Origin: Phytopythium helicoides
Taxonomy: Eukaryota; Oomycota; Peronosporomycetes; Pythiales; Pythiaceae
Length of the DNA: 64,000 nt
Assembly (NCBI GenBank): GCA_024867545.1
Contig: JANFNE010000003.1
Location: 1,550,001 to 1,614,000, forward strand
Reading direction: 5' to 3'
Of this stretch, positions 34,659 through 45,305 are shown one piece after another. Each line of letters opens with the position of its first letter. The stretch's first letter is position 1. The notes beneath the pieces are model-generated. The model was given only the letters and a program-made list of their open reading frames with translations. It did not search any database and was not told the DNA's origin. Both the position numbers and the translations under genes were made by a program.

Positions 34659-36115
34659 CTACGATGAGTATCCGGCTGTCACCGACTCATTCAGCAGCTC
34701 ACTCTCGATCTCGTCAATGGAGCGGGAGAGCGCCTTTGCCCACAGCCCAGCCCCCAAATCTTTTTCCCAACCTCCAGGAAACATTCTGGACAGGGTGTTG
34801 TGCAAACCATTGGCAGTTTCTCCTTCGGCTGTCGCGTACATCTCGATTTCAGCCGTTGAGCTGCCCATGGATGATTTCCCAGGCCGGATAACAATCCGGT
34901 TTGTGTGGTTGACAGTGATTCCGGGCGCTGGTCGTATAAATGAGCGAATCACGATCACCTCGCGTTCAAGCTCGACATATCGTCGAACGAGGTTGGTTGA
35001 GGTAATACGCAAAGTCGGTCCGGCAGGGTGGATATAGGAGAACCGATAGCTCCGGCAAACTTCCTTTTCAGACTAGAGCATAACCGTCGGGTCAGATACA
35101 TATCGTTGGATACTTTCAGCAATGGATCGACGCACCTCATCATCACTTGATCCCCCGTAGTTTCTCCAAACCATACGACTCACGTGCTTGTAGTCGAATG
35201 GCACGGTGCGGATTTCTTTAATCTCGAGTGACCACCGTTTCGAGTCGCAAATGGAGTGGCTAGAGCTCTGTCCTGGTCGAGGGAGTTGTTGCATTCCGGC
35301 CCGTCGAAACTCATCGTCAATTGTAGAGTAAATTGCCTCGACTTCGGATTTAAACTGCTGAAGAGCTTCTTCGTTATCGGGCTGAATGAGAACCAACGAA
35401 GTGTTGGTTTTTGACCTGGAAATAGCTGGTACCAAAGCATTCGACTGCCAGCAAAGAGTTGTAAGCTTCTCAAGTGTTTGACCTACGATACTATCATGTA
35501 TGCACTTACCTCCTCCTTCGCGCGCTTGCTCAGCATCTGCCGGAGTCGCTTTGCCCGGCGTATGTGCGCAATGATAGCTTCACGCAACACTCGGTTTTCT
35601 TCCTCCGAAATCTGTCGGCGCTCCCGTTGCTTCGATGCAATCCTTTCCCACAATAGCAATCCCTGAGTTGTCTTGGCGACGATTTCTCTCGTCTTGGTGG
35701 CTGGGACTCGAGCAACTGGCGCATTGATGTCGATCCCTGCCTTCTCTTTCAGCGTGTTGAGCTCGAGCGACAACAGCGCGACTTGGTCTCGTAAACCCGC
35801 GATCTCCTGCTTGCGGGATCTCCTCTTGGGCGGCTTTTGAGCAGGAGAGCTGTCCCCTGAGTTCGAGTCCGACAGGTCAAGATGATCCCCGCTTATAGTT
35901 TTGAAATGACGAAAGGACCGCTCGTCCATCAACTCGAACCGCGGAGACGTCAGTGAGATGCGAAGGCTGTCGCTGCCGCCTGTCGAGGTCAAGTCATAGG
36001 CCAATCGAGTCGTCTGCAAGGCGTCTTCGCTCGCGTCCACGCTCATCGGCACCAGCCACTGGTCGTCGTCTCCTGCTTCGGTCGGACAGGCCAGGAACGC
36101 CAGCAGCTCGTCCAT
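34659..36115 (-). CDS. ML17: M96-like coiled-coil protein, intact
   Basis: Intact, about 442 aa: complement(join(34659..35072,35136..35444,35510..36115)), introns 63 and 65 nt. Start MDELLAFLACPTEAGDDDQW at 36115 (an upstream in-frame ATG at 36196 is less family-like). First helix at about residues 98-123 (RRSRKQEIAGLRDQVALLSL); the subgroup signature AGIDINAPVARVP (126-138) marks ML17-21. Second helix from W157 (WERIASKQRERRQISEEEN), with a basic extension (HIRRAKRLRQMLSKRAKEE). Middle module LPRPGQSSSHSICDSKRW; C-terminal module VRRYVELEREVIVIRSFIRP. It forms a tandem pair with ML18, together with the membrane gene upstream of each. Confidence 0.83.
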
Positions 36116-37574
36116 CGTCGGTGCCGTCCATGCTGCTTGGTTGCCGACTGGAGAATGTGCGAGTGTGGTGCGGTCTCGGCGGCAGTTGCAGCGCACGGTA
36201 CCGCTAGATCAACAGCCATGAAATTATAACATGAATAGAATCATGAAACCTCAGATGTATTGGCTGATCTCGTTTGCACGTACTAATTGATGGGATCTAC
36301 GTAGTCACGAGGTAAAATCCAGCGGCCAGTCCCACCTGTTGACCTGCGCCTGCAACACAACGCCAGAGCTTGCGCTGCTGCTCCATCAGCTTCTGTGCTA
36401 GAGCCTCTATGTCTACTGTAGGGTGATCCAATCGCGCCTCGTTATTAGTCTACACGCATCCGGCGTAGCGAGGAATCCGCTGGTTCGTTCGACTTGTCGA
36501 ACTGATTGATTCTCGTCAAGTGTTGTGCGACCGTCTTCGTTTCGACGTCTCGTCCACAATCCCAAGCAGCTCAACGTCGAGCGAGGACGCGACCATGATG
36601 ACAGCCAATAGTGTACTTGATCTGGGAGTTGCAACCACGAAGCATGCCACAAGCGGGCTGAACTGGAAATTCGAGGCGTTGTGGAGGTATTTGGCAAACT
36701 ACTTGGGATCGCTTCTCCTTCGGTCGTTCCTTCAGTCGCTCGTGACCAGATCTAACTGAGAGCATGGTGGTAAGGTCGCTACTTGCCTGCCTGCAACCAG
36801 AGGAAGAACCGGGAGCGACGAAGCTCTCTGTACTTGGGGTGTTGTGGCATTGCATGTTAGCGAGCAGGCCAACTTGTCGTTGACAACCTCCGCTCACAAA
36901 GCAGATGAGTGAGCGTTGCCGTCCCATCTCTTGCACTGTGGTAAACATTTGCACAAAGTTGCTGTGGTAAACCAGGAATGCATGCTTGCACTGCCTCGAA
37001 AAAACGTGAGCAGGGTCCGTTCATGCTTGAGAGCGCTCCACGCATCACTGACACGGCACCTCCACGCCTCCTTTGTGTCACACGCTGCGAACACTCGACG
37101 CTCGGAAATCCAGTTGCGTCGTCGGTTTTGATGTGGTCAACTGACAAAAGTGCCGTGGTGTGTGTGCAGCACCAGCAATTGCACTTTATGCTCGCAAATC
37201 GTTGTTGCAGTACCTAGACGGTAGAGTAGAGCACGTCGAAGCTCGATTGCACGCAGTAACAGTCGTCCTGGATATGATTGATGGAATCCGATGGGATGGA
37301 GTAGTTAACTCGATACATGGCCAAAGCGATGCATTGGCCCTTGTAGTGAGTGGAGGCGGTCAACCGAACGTCCAGATACCCCAACTGTGCCAGAAGATTG
37401 TGGTGTGGCAGCTGGATCAGCTGCGAGCATCCAAGACGGACAACAGAGCGTTTCAGATTGCGGTGACCACGTATTTCCGACGCTCCACGAAGCAGAGGCG
37501 AGCGTGGAAGGAGAGAGAGAAAGAGTGCGGCAAACCATGAGTCAGGAGAGAGCAGCGTATATTTTGTAGGTCTA
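36116..37574. other. Duplicated flank upstream of ML17
   Basis: 36121-37140 lines up with the stretch upstream of ML18 (39011-40280): the promoter segment, a broken copy of the membrane gene, and a further segment (36900-37130 resembles 40010-40270). The remainder, 37150-37570, holds no recognised gene. Confidence 0.6.
36413..36858 (-). pseudogene. Decayed copy of the four-pass membrane protein gene
   Basis: The minus strand resembles the intact gene at 39351-39974. The 5' end is recognisable at about 36790-36858. The middle and C-terminal parts (SPLVACFVVATP, IMVASSLDVELLGIVDET, SKRRR) match LLVACLMAAAF, IIMAVCSFGLVLLQMVDEA and SRRRR of the intact copy. It is about 180 bp shorter through internal deletion and carries frameshifts and stops. 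Confidence 0.65.
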
Positions 37575-39018
37575 TTATAGTGAATCGTTCAGCAGCACAT
37601 TCTCGATCTCATCGATGGAGCGGGAGAGCGCTTGAGCCCATAGCCCGGCTCCAAAGTCGTTATCCAATCCCACAGGAAATATGTCGGAGATGGCATTCAG
37701 CAAGTCTCTCGCAGTTTCTCCTTTGCCTGTGGCAAAAATCTCAATGCCGGTAGTTGGACTGCCCATGGATGTGGGTCCACGCTTAATGATAATGCGAAGT
37801 GTGTGATCGATCGTGACTCCAGGCGCTGGTTGCATGAGTGAGCGAAACACGATGATTTCCCGTTCGTGCTCACTGTATCGACGAGTAAGATTGTTTGAGC
37901 ATATTTTCAGGGTTGGTCCCGCAGGGTGGCAATATGAGAAACTGGTAGCTGTGCCTGGTTCCGGTCGCGGTCTGAAGCAGAACAGAATAGCGACGGTAAG
38001 ACTGATGTAGTGTAAAGCCATTGCAATTGACCAACGCACCTCGTCGTCACCTGACTCTCCGAGAATCTTCCAAACCATACGACTCACGTCTTCAAAGTTG
38101 AATGGCACAACACGAACCTCTTTTATCTCGACTGACCATCGTTTCGAGTCACGAATTCTGTGGCTGGAGTTCTGTCCTGGTCGAGGGAGGAGTTGCATTC
38201 CGGCCCGTCGAAACTCATCGTCAATTGTAGAGTAAATTGCCTCAACTTCGGATGAAAATCGGTGAGAAGCTGCTTGTTGTCAGGCAGAAAGAACACGACT
38301 GACAATTTGTGTGCCGACCTGGAAATAACTGGTGCCAAGGCATTCGACTACCAGCAAAGAGTTGTTAGCTTCTCAAGAGTTTGACCTGCGATAATGTCAG
38401 GTATGCACTTACCTCCTCCTTCGCACGCTTGTTCAGCATCTGCCGGAGTCGCTTCGCACGGCGTACGTGCGAGATGACAGCTTCACGCAACACTCGGTTT
38501 TCTTCCTCCGAAAGCTGTATGCGCTCGCGCTGCTTCGCTGCAAGTCTTTCCCACAATAGTAATCCTTGAGTTGTCTTGGCGACGATTTCTCTCGTCTTGG
38601 TGACTGGGACTCGAGCAACTGGAGCATTGATGTTGATCCCCGCCTTTTCCTTGAGTGCGTTGAGCTCGAGTGACAACAGCGCCACTTGGTCTCGTAAACC
38701 CGCTATCTCCTGCTTGCGGGATCTCCTCTTGGGCGGGTTTTCAGTGTGTGAGGTTCCCTCGGAGCTTGAGTCCGAAATTGGAAGAGATTCCTCCTCTACC
38801 ACTTGAAAGTGTCGCTCGTCCATCAGCTCAAACCGCGGAGACATCAAGGAGAAGCGAAAGCTGTCGCTGCCACCAGTCAAAGACAAGTCGAGATCCAATC
38901 GAGTGCTTGCGTTTGAGGTTACGTCCATGTCCATCGGTACGAGCCACTGGCTATCGTCAGCTCCTTCATTCGTGCAATTCAGAAACGCTAGCAATTCCTC
39001 CACAGTGGCGCCGTCCAT
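37575..39018 (-). CDS. ML18: M96-like coiled-coil protein, two frameshifts (ML17 duplicate)
   Basis: Exons complement(join(37575..37971,38040..38347,38413..39018)), introns 68 and 65 nt. Very close to ML17 through the coiled coils (RRSRKQEIAGLRDQVALLSL; LWERLAAKQRERIQLSEEEN; AGININAPVARVPV). Exon 2 is 308 nt, one base short. The deletion is near 38270-38285, where ML17 reads in frame into EVEAIYSTIDDEFRRAGMQ. Exon 3 seems to carry one extra T near its start. Because of that extra base, the second intron plus exon 3 read as one open frame, which would insert a hydrophobic stretch if the intron were retained. It may be a pseudogene or carry assembly indels. Confidence 0.75.
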
Positions 39019-39350
39019 AGTGCTTGGTAGCCGACTGGAGAATGTGCGAGTGTGGTGCTGTCTGGCAGCGCACAGTCTCGCCCACATTTAGGTGTCAAAT
39101 CTCATCAGTTTATAGCAGGCATTGAATCATGAAATGCTCAGTTTATTGGTTGAACTCAAAAGGTATTACGAAATCATGAGGCCTACATAGTTACAAAAAC
39201 GAATAAAATCCAGCTCAGTACGCCCAGCTGTCGTGACCTGCGCAGCCCACGACGTTGCAACACGTTGCTGCTGGTGCTGCACGCTTTCTGTGCTATAACT
39301 CTCAGTGTCTAGATGGATGATCCAATCCAAACGCACCACGTTACTGTAAT
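39019..39350. other. Gap between ML18 and membrane protein gene
   Basis: About 330 bp, homologous to the stretch upstream of ML17 (36121-36460). It contains the ML18 promoter and the 3' flank of the membrane gene. Confidence 0.5.
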
Positions 39351-39974
39351 CTACACAAACCCGCCGTCTCTATTTTGTGGTATCTCTCGGGTCTCATCGA
39401 GTTGTTGAATGTCTCGCAGCTCTACCTCATTCCAGTCCAGCGTGGTGACAGTATCTCGCTTCCGCCTTCGTCTCGAGGCCTCGTCCACCATCTGAAGCAG
39501 CACGAGCCCAAACGAGCACACGGCCATGATGATCGCGCTGCCAAGATTTGGGCCAGACACAAAGCTGAAGCCGATGACACACTCAACCAGGAAGGTGTAG
39601 AAGGCTGCTGCCATCAAGCACGCCACGAGAAGGTTGAAGTGGTAGTTCGAGGTCTTGTGAAGTCCTTCGGCGTGCCTGCAGGTGAAGTGCCGACCCGAGT
39701 AGACGAGAATCCACGAGAACGCCATCGGCGACGGATACAGGCAGTAAATCCATATGAGCAGCTCGGCGTCGTTGGCAGCATTTCCAGTCAAGCTACCGGC
39801 GCTGCCACTGCTGCTGGTACTGCCACTGCTGCTGGTGCTTTCGCCACGCTTGTTCAGGTTGAAAAATCCGGCGACGACCGCGAACATGGCGAAAAGAGAG
39901 AGCGTCGCGTACAGCCAACGGAAGAACTTACGCCGACGCCGACGCAGTCCACTTCTTTTGCGTTGCGTTGGCAT
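39351..39974 (-). CDS. Small four-pass membrane protein, unknown function
   Basis: Single-exon 207-aa protein. A very basic N-terminus (MPTQRKRSGLRRRRRKFFRW) is followed by a hydrophobic segment at about 19-40, then a serine/glycine repeat (SSSGSTSSSGSAGS, about 47-60). Three more hydrophobic segments follow at about 72-93, 107-130 and 136-160, then a basic patch (SRRRRKRD) and an acidic tail. The family was not recognised. An eroded copy lies near 36.4-36.9 kb in the partner duplication unit. Intact frame and ATG context support a real gene. Confidence 0.7.
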   Translation of the reverse strand: MPTQRKRSGLRRRRRKFFRWLYATLSLFAMFAVVAGFFNLNKRGESTSSSGSTSSSGSAGSLTGNAANDAELLIWIYCLYPSPMAFSWILVYSGRHFTCRHAEGLHKTSNYHFNLLVACLMAAAFYTFLVECVIGFSFVSGPNLGSAIIMAVCSFGLVLLQMVDEASRRRRKRDTVTTLDWNEVELRDIQQLDETREIPQNRDGGFV

Positions 39975-40544
39975 TGCACTCGAAGAGGCAAGTTGTCAAA
40001 CTCAGCTCACCGATGAGTGAGCTCCTGTTATGTGTCACGCACCGTCCAATCTCTTGCGCTGCAGTAAACATTCTCACGAAATCGCTGTCGTAAACTCCAG
40101 AGCGGTTCGCAAGCTTGCACTATCTCGAAAGCGCGAGCGTGCACCAGGGTGAGCAGGTCCGTTTCGAGTCCGAGACTCTGAGTGAGGGCGCTCCATGCAT
40201 CACTGACACTGCATCACCAGATCGCCTGGCTGCAAGCAGTCAACGCGCGAAAATCCGGTCCGTCGTCGGGCCGCCGGTCAGTCACCGTGTCCACCAGCAG
40301 CAACATGAAAACCGAAAACGGCATGACGCAGTAGATGAAGCAACGCCTGCCTGGACAGCAGTGCAGAGGACGCTGCCGGTCAACAACTCACCCACTCGAT
40401 CAGACAAGTCGCCACTGCATGGGATAACCGACGAGTGATTGATGTGAAGCGATGGGATGCCGATAGTACTGATTTAGCTATCATCGCTCACCACCGAGTC
40501 AGTACTATAATTGACGCGCGCACACATCTCGAACAGCGCAAGTG
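39975..40544. other. Divergent promoter region membrane gene/ML19
   Basis: About 570 bp. 40010-40270 is similar to 36900-37130, marking the left-hand end of the older duplication unit. No gene recognised. Confidence 0.45.
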
Positions 40545-41922
40545 ATGGAGGACCCGGCGATGGACGAGCTGCTGACGCTGCTGGCTGAGGCCGAGGGCCC
40601 GCTGGACGCCTGGGAGCAGCTCGACGAGAGCACGCGCGACTGGCGAGACGCGGGGCTCGCGGCGCGCGTGGGCGCGGAGGAGCGCGACTCGGAGAACTCG
40701 TCGAGCGATTCGCCCAAGCGCTCGCGGCCGCAGAAGCGCCGCACGCGCAAGCAGGAGCTCTCGTCGCTGCGGGACCAGGTGGCGAGGCTGTCGGAGGAGC
40801 TGAGCAAGCTGAAGCTGGCGGCGGGCATCGACGTGGAGACGCCAGTGGCGCGCGTGCCCTCGGGACAGAGTAACGCGCTAGCGCTTGCGGCCAGTGGAGG
40901 TGCACGCCCGAGCGGGCCGAGTCTGCAGCTGTGGAAGAAGATTGCGGCGGGGCAGCTGGAAAGGAGAATGGCGTCCGAAGCGGACAACAGGGTGCTCCGG
41001 ATTGCGGTGGCCACGCACATCCGCCGCGCCAAGAGGCTGAGGCAGACGCTCATCAAGCGAGCGATCGATGAGGTTTGTTGACGCTTGGAGGGTCACGATT
41101 GGTAAGGTGCTGATATCCGTTGGGTTTTGCAGCACCGGCTGCTGTCGCGCGTCGTGAAGCGACCGGAGGGCAGTGTGCTGACGCAGTTGCCAGACGACGA
41201 ACTTGTGTACCGGAAATTGGCCGAAGGGATGGATGCCGCGTACGCCACCATTGACAACACTTTCAGGAGGGTGGAAATGGACAAGGTGCCGCGGCCAGGG
41301 CGTCTGATGGCGGGAGAAGCGAGTATTAGCAACGATGGTGTTATGGCCCGCCAAGTCCATATCGTGCCATTCCCCCTCAAAGAGGCCCAGATTGCCGTTT
41401 GGGCTCACTACACCGGACACTTTGACTATCAGGTTCGTGGATAGTCATGTCAAATTGATCTACAAACTACCTTGAGAGTCTCACTCTTCTTGCTGCCTTT
41501 TGCAGGAGAATCAAATTACTAAAAGCATGCGGTTTCCGTACAAGCTTTCGTTTGGTACCGTGACGATGCAGCAGCGCTCTGTGGCTCGAAGGTACAAGGA
41601 GTCTGATCGGACCGTGATCATTCAACGAGCGCTCACCGAGCCAATGGACGGTATCAAAAGCTATACTCTTGTGCAGTTAGTGATCAAACCTGGCGAATTG
41701 TCTCCAAGTGGCCCCACGACTGCTATCGAGATTTTCATGACCGGGTCGGGGACAGCGACACCGGAAGCGCGTGCACGTACCGAAAAGCTCTTGAAAGATT
41801 GGCATATTGCGGGGGCTAATCGAGAGCACCCTGTGCTACATTTATGGGAAAAAGCTTTGGATAAGATGACGGACACCATCGACAACTTGCTGGTGACGTA
41901 TGCTGTGTCTAGAAGTACATAA
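40545..41922 (+). CDS. ML19: M96-like coiled-coil protein, intact
   Basis: Intact, about 414 aa: join(40545..41072,41133..41432,41506..41922), introns 60 and 73 nt. ATG at 40545, with a second at 40560 (MDELLTLLAEAEG) that matches the ML17 start and may be the real one. First helix KRRTRKQELSSLRDQVARLS, subgroup signature AGIDVETPVARVP, second helix LWKKIAAGQLERRMASEADN with HIRRAKRLRQTLIKRA. Exon 2 (300 nt) has VPRPGRLMAGEASISND; exon 3 has ARRYKESDRTVIIQRALTEP. Confidence 0.83.
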
Positions 41923-42038
41923 TATACAATGTATTTGTATAGAACGCGTTTGATGCAACCAATGGACTGGCTATTCAATTTCCCCCACAAGTCACCTTGG
42001 TCGTTGTTATCTCTTGAAGAGCAAGTCCAGCTAGTTCC

Positions 42039-43413
42039 CTAGTAATGAGAACATGGACTTGGCGACAGCGAGACAGATTTGGTCACGAGCATGTTCTCAA
42101 TGTCGCTCATCATCTTGTCGAGTGCTTTCTCCCACGGAGAGAGATCCGATTTTAGGTCTTGGGGCCTCCTGCCAATTCGATCGATCAACAACTTGGTGAC
42201 ACGAGCTTGAACCTCGGGCGTAGTGTTTGCGCTCGTAGCTAGAACTTCGAGCACAGTTGTTGGACCACACACCGACCTCTCACCCTCCTTGATGACAACA
42301 AATCGCAAGCTGTGTGACGAGATTCCGGGCATAGCCTCTGTAAGCGCACGACTGACCACGACTGTGCGATTCCCCTCCCTGAATCGTCGAACCACTGCGC
42401 GTTGGTGCATCACAAAGGTGCCTGCAGGATGCGTATACGAGAACTTTATACTTGTTGACGCGTCATTTTCCTGTGAGGAACGAACAACACACGTGGTTAA
42501 TCAACGCGGGCAGATCGCGCTTACTGCACAGTTGCAACGCACCCGATTCGCGGGATCTTCCGAGAAAAATTGCCACACTGCTTGCTCCGTCATGTGATAG
42601 TCAAATGGCAAGATGTGCACCTGGCATACGACTGGTTGGCCGTGCCCCGAGTTCTCGAGGGCTAACATCTTACCGCTTCGCCCTGGACGAGGAACTCGGT
42701 GCATCCCAGCCACGTGGAACGTGGTATCGATCGAGTTGTACATGTTGGCCAGTCCGGCGCTTAGCTGGCTCCAGACGACTCGATCATCAGCTAGCGAAAC
42801 CGGAAATACCTCTCCTTGCTGCTTGATGAATGGAGAGAGCTGTCGACTCTGCACGAAGAGACCGAACCTCAGTTGCGCCGTAAAATGGATGTCGCCGCTA
42901 CAAGTCGGATCTCACCTCGTTCAGCGCGCGCTTCTGTGCCGTGGCCCGCAGCCGCTTAGCGCGTCTAACGAGCTTACTCAGGAGCATTCTCATGGCCGCA
43001 TTCTCCTGTTCAGACGTGCGCCGCAATTGGAGCTGTCTTGCCGCCAACTTTCTCCACAACCCCCGTTCATGTTGCGAGCTCACAAGAGTGCTCACGTGTT
43101 GGGTCTGAGAGCGAGCGACCGGAGTGGTCCAGTCGATCCCTGCCGCGGTCTTGAGCGCCATGAGAGTCTCTCCAAGCTGCGCCACGTACTCTCGCAGCTC
43201 GACGAGCTGCTGCTTTCTCGTCTTTGATGACCTTGGCTTTGCTGTGAACACGCCATCATACGCTGTCACTGGAGACACGTCGGGTGGGGAAGAGCTATCC
43301 TCGTCCAAGCACTCTACTGCAGGGCACTCGACACCTTCCTGCTGTAAACCCACACAGCCGCTGTCGTCTTGAGCCAGGAATACCAGTAGCTCCTCAAATG
43401 CGGTGTCGTCCAT
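42039..43413 (-). CDS. ML20: M96-like coiled-coil protein, intact
   Basis: Intact, about 411 aa: complement(join(42039..42470,42543..42848,42916..43413)), introns 72 and 67 nt. The start MDDTAFEELLVFLAQDDSGC matches ML21. First helix KTRKQQLVELREYVAQLGET; subgroup signature AGIDWTTPVARS; second helix LWRKLAARQLQLRRTSEQEN followed by KLVRRAKRLRATAQKRA. Middle exon VPRPGRSGKMLALENSGH; last exon VRRFREGNRTVVVSRALTEA. Convergent with ML19 (116 bp apart). Confidence 0.83.
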
Positions 43414-43562
43414 CGTGTCGATTTGCAAGTGCCCGTCTCTGCTGTACGGTCGGTTGCTGACTGAGAAAATCCAGCCACATGTTGTACTCCGGAGTTGCAG
43501 ACAAGGAACCAATGCAAGTATTGTGCGGATGACATTCAACTTGAGTTCGAGTGCAGGTGTTC

Positions 43563-44902
43563 CTACTGTGCGATCGATACTGCCGAATTGACGAGGGTGC
43601 ACTCGATGAAGCTCATCATCCTGTCGAGCTCATTCTCCCATGGCGTGAGCCCACGATCGAGCTCCTGGATGGTGATCCCATGTTGCTTGCACAGCTTAGT
43701 ACAGGCGCGCATCTCTGCCTCGGGTGCCCCGCTTGAGCTGCTCAGCAACAGCTCAATCACCGACGTTGGGCCACATACCGATTGTTCTCCCTCCTTGATG
43801 ACCACCAGGTAGGCGGAGTGCGTGAATACCCCTGGTATGGGCTCTGTTAGGGACCGGTTCACAATGACGGAGCGATTGCTCTCCTTGTATCTTCTGGTGA
43901 CATCACGCTGCTGAATCATGAAGATGCCTGTGGTTGGGTGGCTGTATGCGAACTTGAAACTCCTTGCTGTTTCATTCCCCTGCAGCAATGAGTGAAGAGC
44001 AGTGTTAGTTGGTGCTGACACCTTACTTCAAAGGTATAAGCCGTACTTGGTTCGCCAAGCCTCGGGAGAAGTAATTCAACACTGCTTGCTCCGCTAGTTT
44101 AAACTCGAACGGGACGACATGAACTTGGCACACTACTGGCTGTCTGTCTCCCGAAAGACCGAGGGATCGCATTCCCCCAACTCGCCCTGGCCGAGGGACG
44201 AGGTGCATCTGTACCTGCTCGAAGGTTGTGTCGATTGATGCATACATATCATCCAACCCTTCCGCCAGTTGCCTCCAGACGAGTCGATCGTCCGGTAACG
44301 AGAGTGGAAAGATCGAGTCGGGGTGGTGGACGAGAGGAAATAGTTGTCGGCTCTGCGTCACGATGGACCGTTCGTTAGCTTTAACCCCACACTCCACAAC
44401 TTTCGTCGCCTCTCACCTCTTTCATCGCGCGCTTCTGCGCCATGAGCCGAACCCGCTTGCCTCGGCGGATAAGGGTCGTCAAAATCATCCTCAGTGCTTT
44501 GTTCTCCTTCTCGGACTCATGTCGGAGGTCGCGCTGCTTCATCGCGAGCCTCTTCCACAGCTGCAGCACCGGTGACGCATTCTCCCTCGCCTCAGCTCGC
44601 GGGCCCTTGACCCTCGCCACCGGCGTGGTCCAGTAAATTCCTGCTGATTCCTTGAGCCTTTTCAGCACCTCAGACAGCTCCTTGGCCTCTTCCTGCAGCT
44701 CCTTCACCTCCTGCTTCTTGCTCTTGCGCGCCTTGGGCTTGGACTTGTTGCTGATGTCGCTCTCCGCTGCCATTTGGGGCCAGCAGACGCCTCCAGAGCT
44801 CGCAGTCGCTTCACTTGAAGCCTCAAAGTCCTCGACAGCCGTCCAAACGCCCTCGTCGTCCGCCAGCAGCGCCAGCAGCTCCTCGAACGCCGTGTCCTCC
44901 AT
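43563..44902 (-). CDS. ML21: M96-like coiled-coil protein, intact
   Basis: Intact, about 402 aa: complement(join(43563..43979,44047..44352,44417..44902)), introns 67 and 64 nt. The start MEDTAFEELLALLADDEGVW was preferred to an upstream in-frame ATG at 44938 by match to ML20. First helix RKSKKQEVKELQEEAKELSE; signature AGIYWTTPVARV; second helix LWKRLAMKQRDLRHESEKEN. Middle exon LVPRPGRVGGMRSLGLSG; last exon TRRYKESNRSVIVNRSLTEP. In tandem with ML20 with 149 bp between them, so ML20's promoter must be short. Confidence 0.83.
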
Positions 44903-44973
44903 CGCTAATGGCGCTGGTACTGTACTAGACAGTATCATCTACAAGATGGGGTGGCATTATCAACATATTCTGC

Positions 44974-44998
44974 GGATTAGCTACCAGGTAGCCAATCC
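44974..44998. repeat. 25-bp near-perfect palindrome in the ML21/ML22 divergent promoter
   Basis: The arms GGATT-x-GCTACC and GGTAGC-x-AATCC are exact reverse complements around a single central base. The core CTACCAGGTAGCC recurs at 45198-45210. This could be a site for a dimeric DNA-binding protein or the trace of a small mobile element. Confidence 0.6.
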
Positions 44999-45024
44999 AT
45001 ACGACGACCGACACTCACCTCTCG

Positions 45025-45155
45025 AAAAACGCTTTTTGCGGATAGTGATTCAGCAATAAACGCTTTGAAAAGCGTTTTTTGGAGGGGTGCCCCTACCAGT
45101 GGTATACAAACAACAAGTCACACCAACAAACGCTTTTCCCAAACAAAAAGCGTTT
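45025..45155. repeat. Cluster of AAACGCTTT inverted repeats
   Basis: The core AACGCTTT or its reverse complement occurs five times in 131 bp: 45025-45037, the hairpin pair 45058-45078 (AAACGCTTT GA AAAGCGTTT, with two central bases shared out), 45128-45137 and 45145-45155. All lie between the starts of ML21 and ML22. They could be regulatory sites or stem-loops of a decayed miniature element. Confidence 0.55.
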
Positions 45156-45305
45156 CTCGGATGTGTTGATAAACGAATGATGGTCAGTGTTGATTGTCTA
45201 CCAGGTAGCCAAAAAAGACTTTCGGGGAGGCATATTTTGGAATGGATTATTGACATATTCTTAACCTTTTGGACAGTATACACGAGAGTATACACCTCAC
45301 TCCAG

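Larger units (their letters stand above)
44903..45305. other. Divergent promoter region ML21/ML22
   Basis: About 400 bp, AT-richer than the flanking genes, holding the palindrome and AAACGCTTT cluster listed separately. Two GTATAC hexamers (45276-45281, 45288-45293) lie just before the ML22 ATG. Confidence 0.5.

Noticed and set aside
37900..38039. Membrane-anchored isoform of ML18 through retained intron
   Set aside because: The open frame across intron 2 depends on an apparent extra base; ML17 splices cleanly at the same sites.
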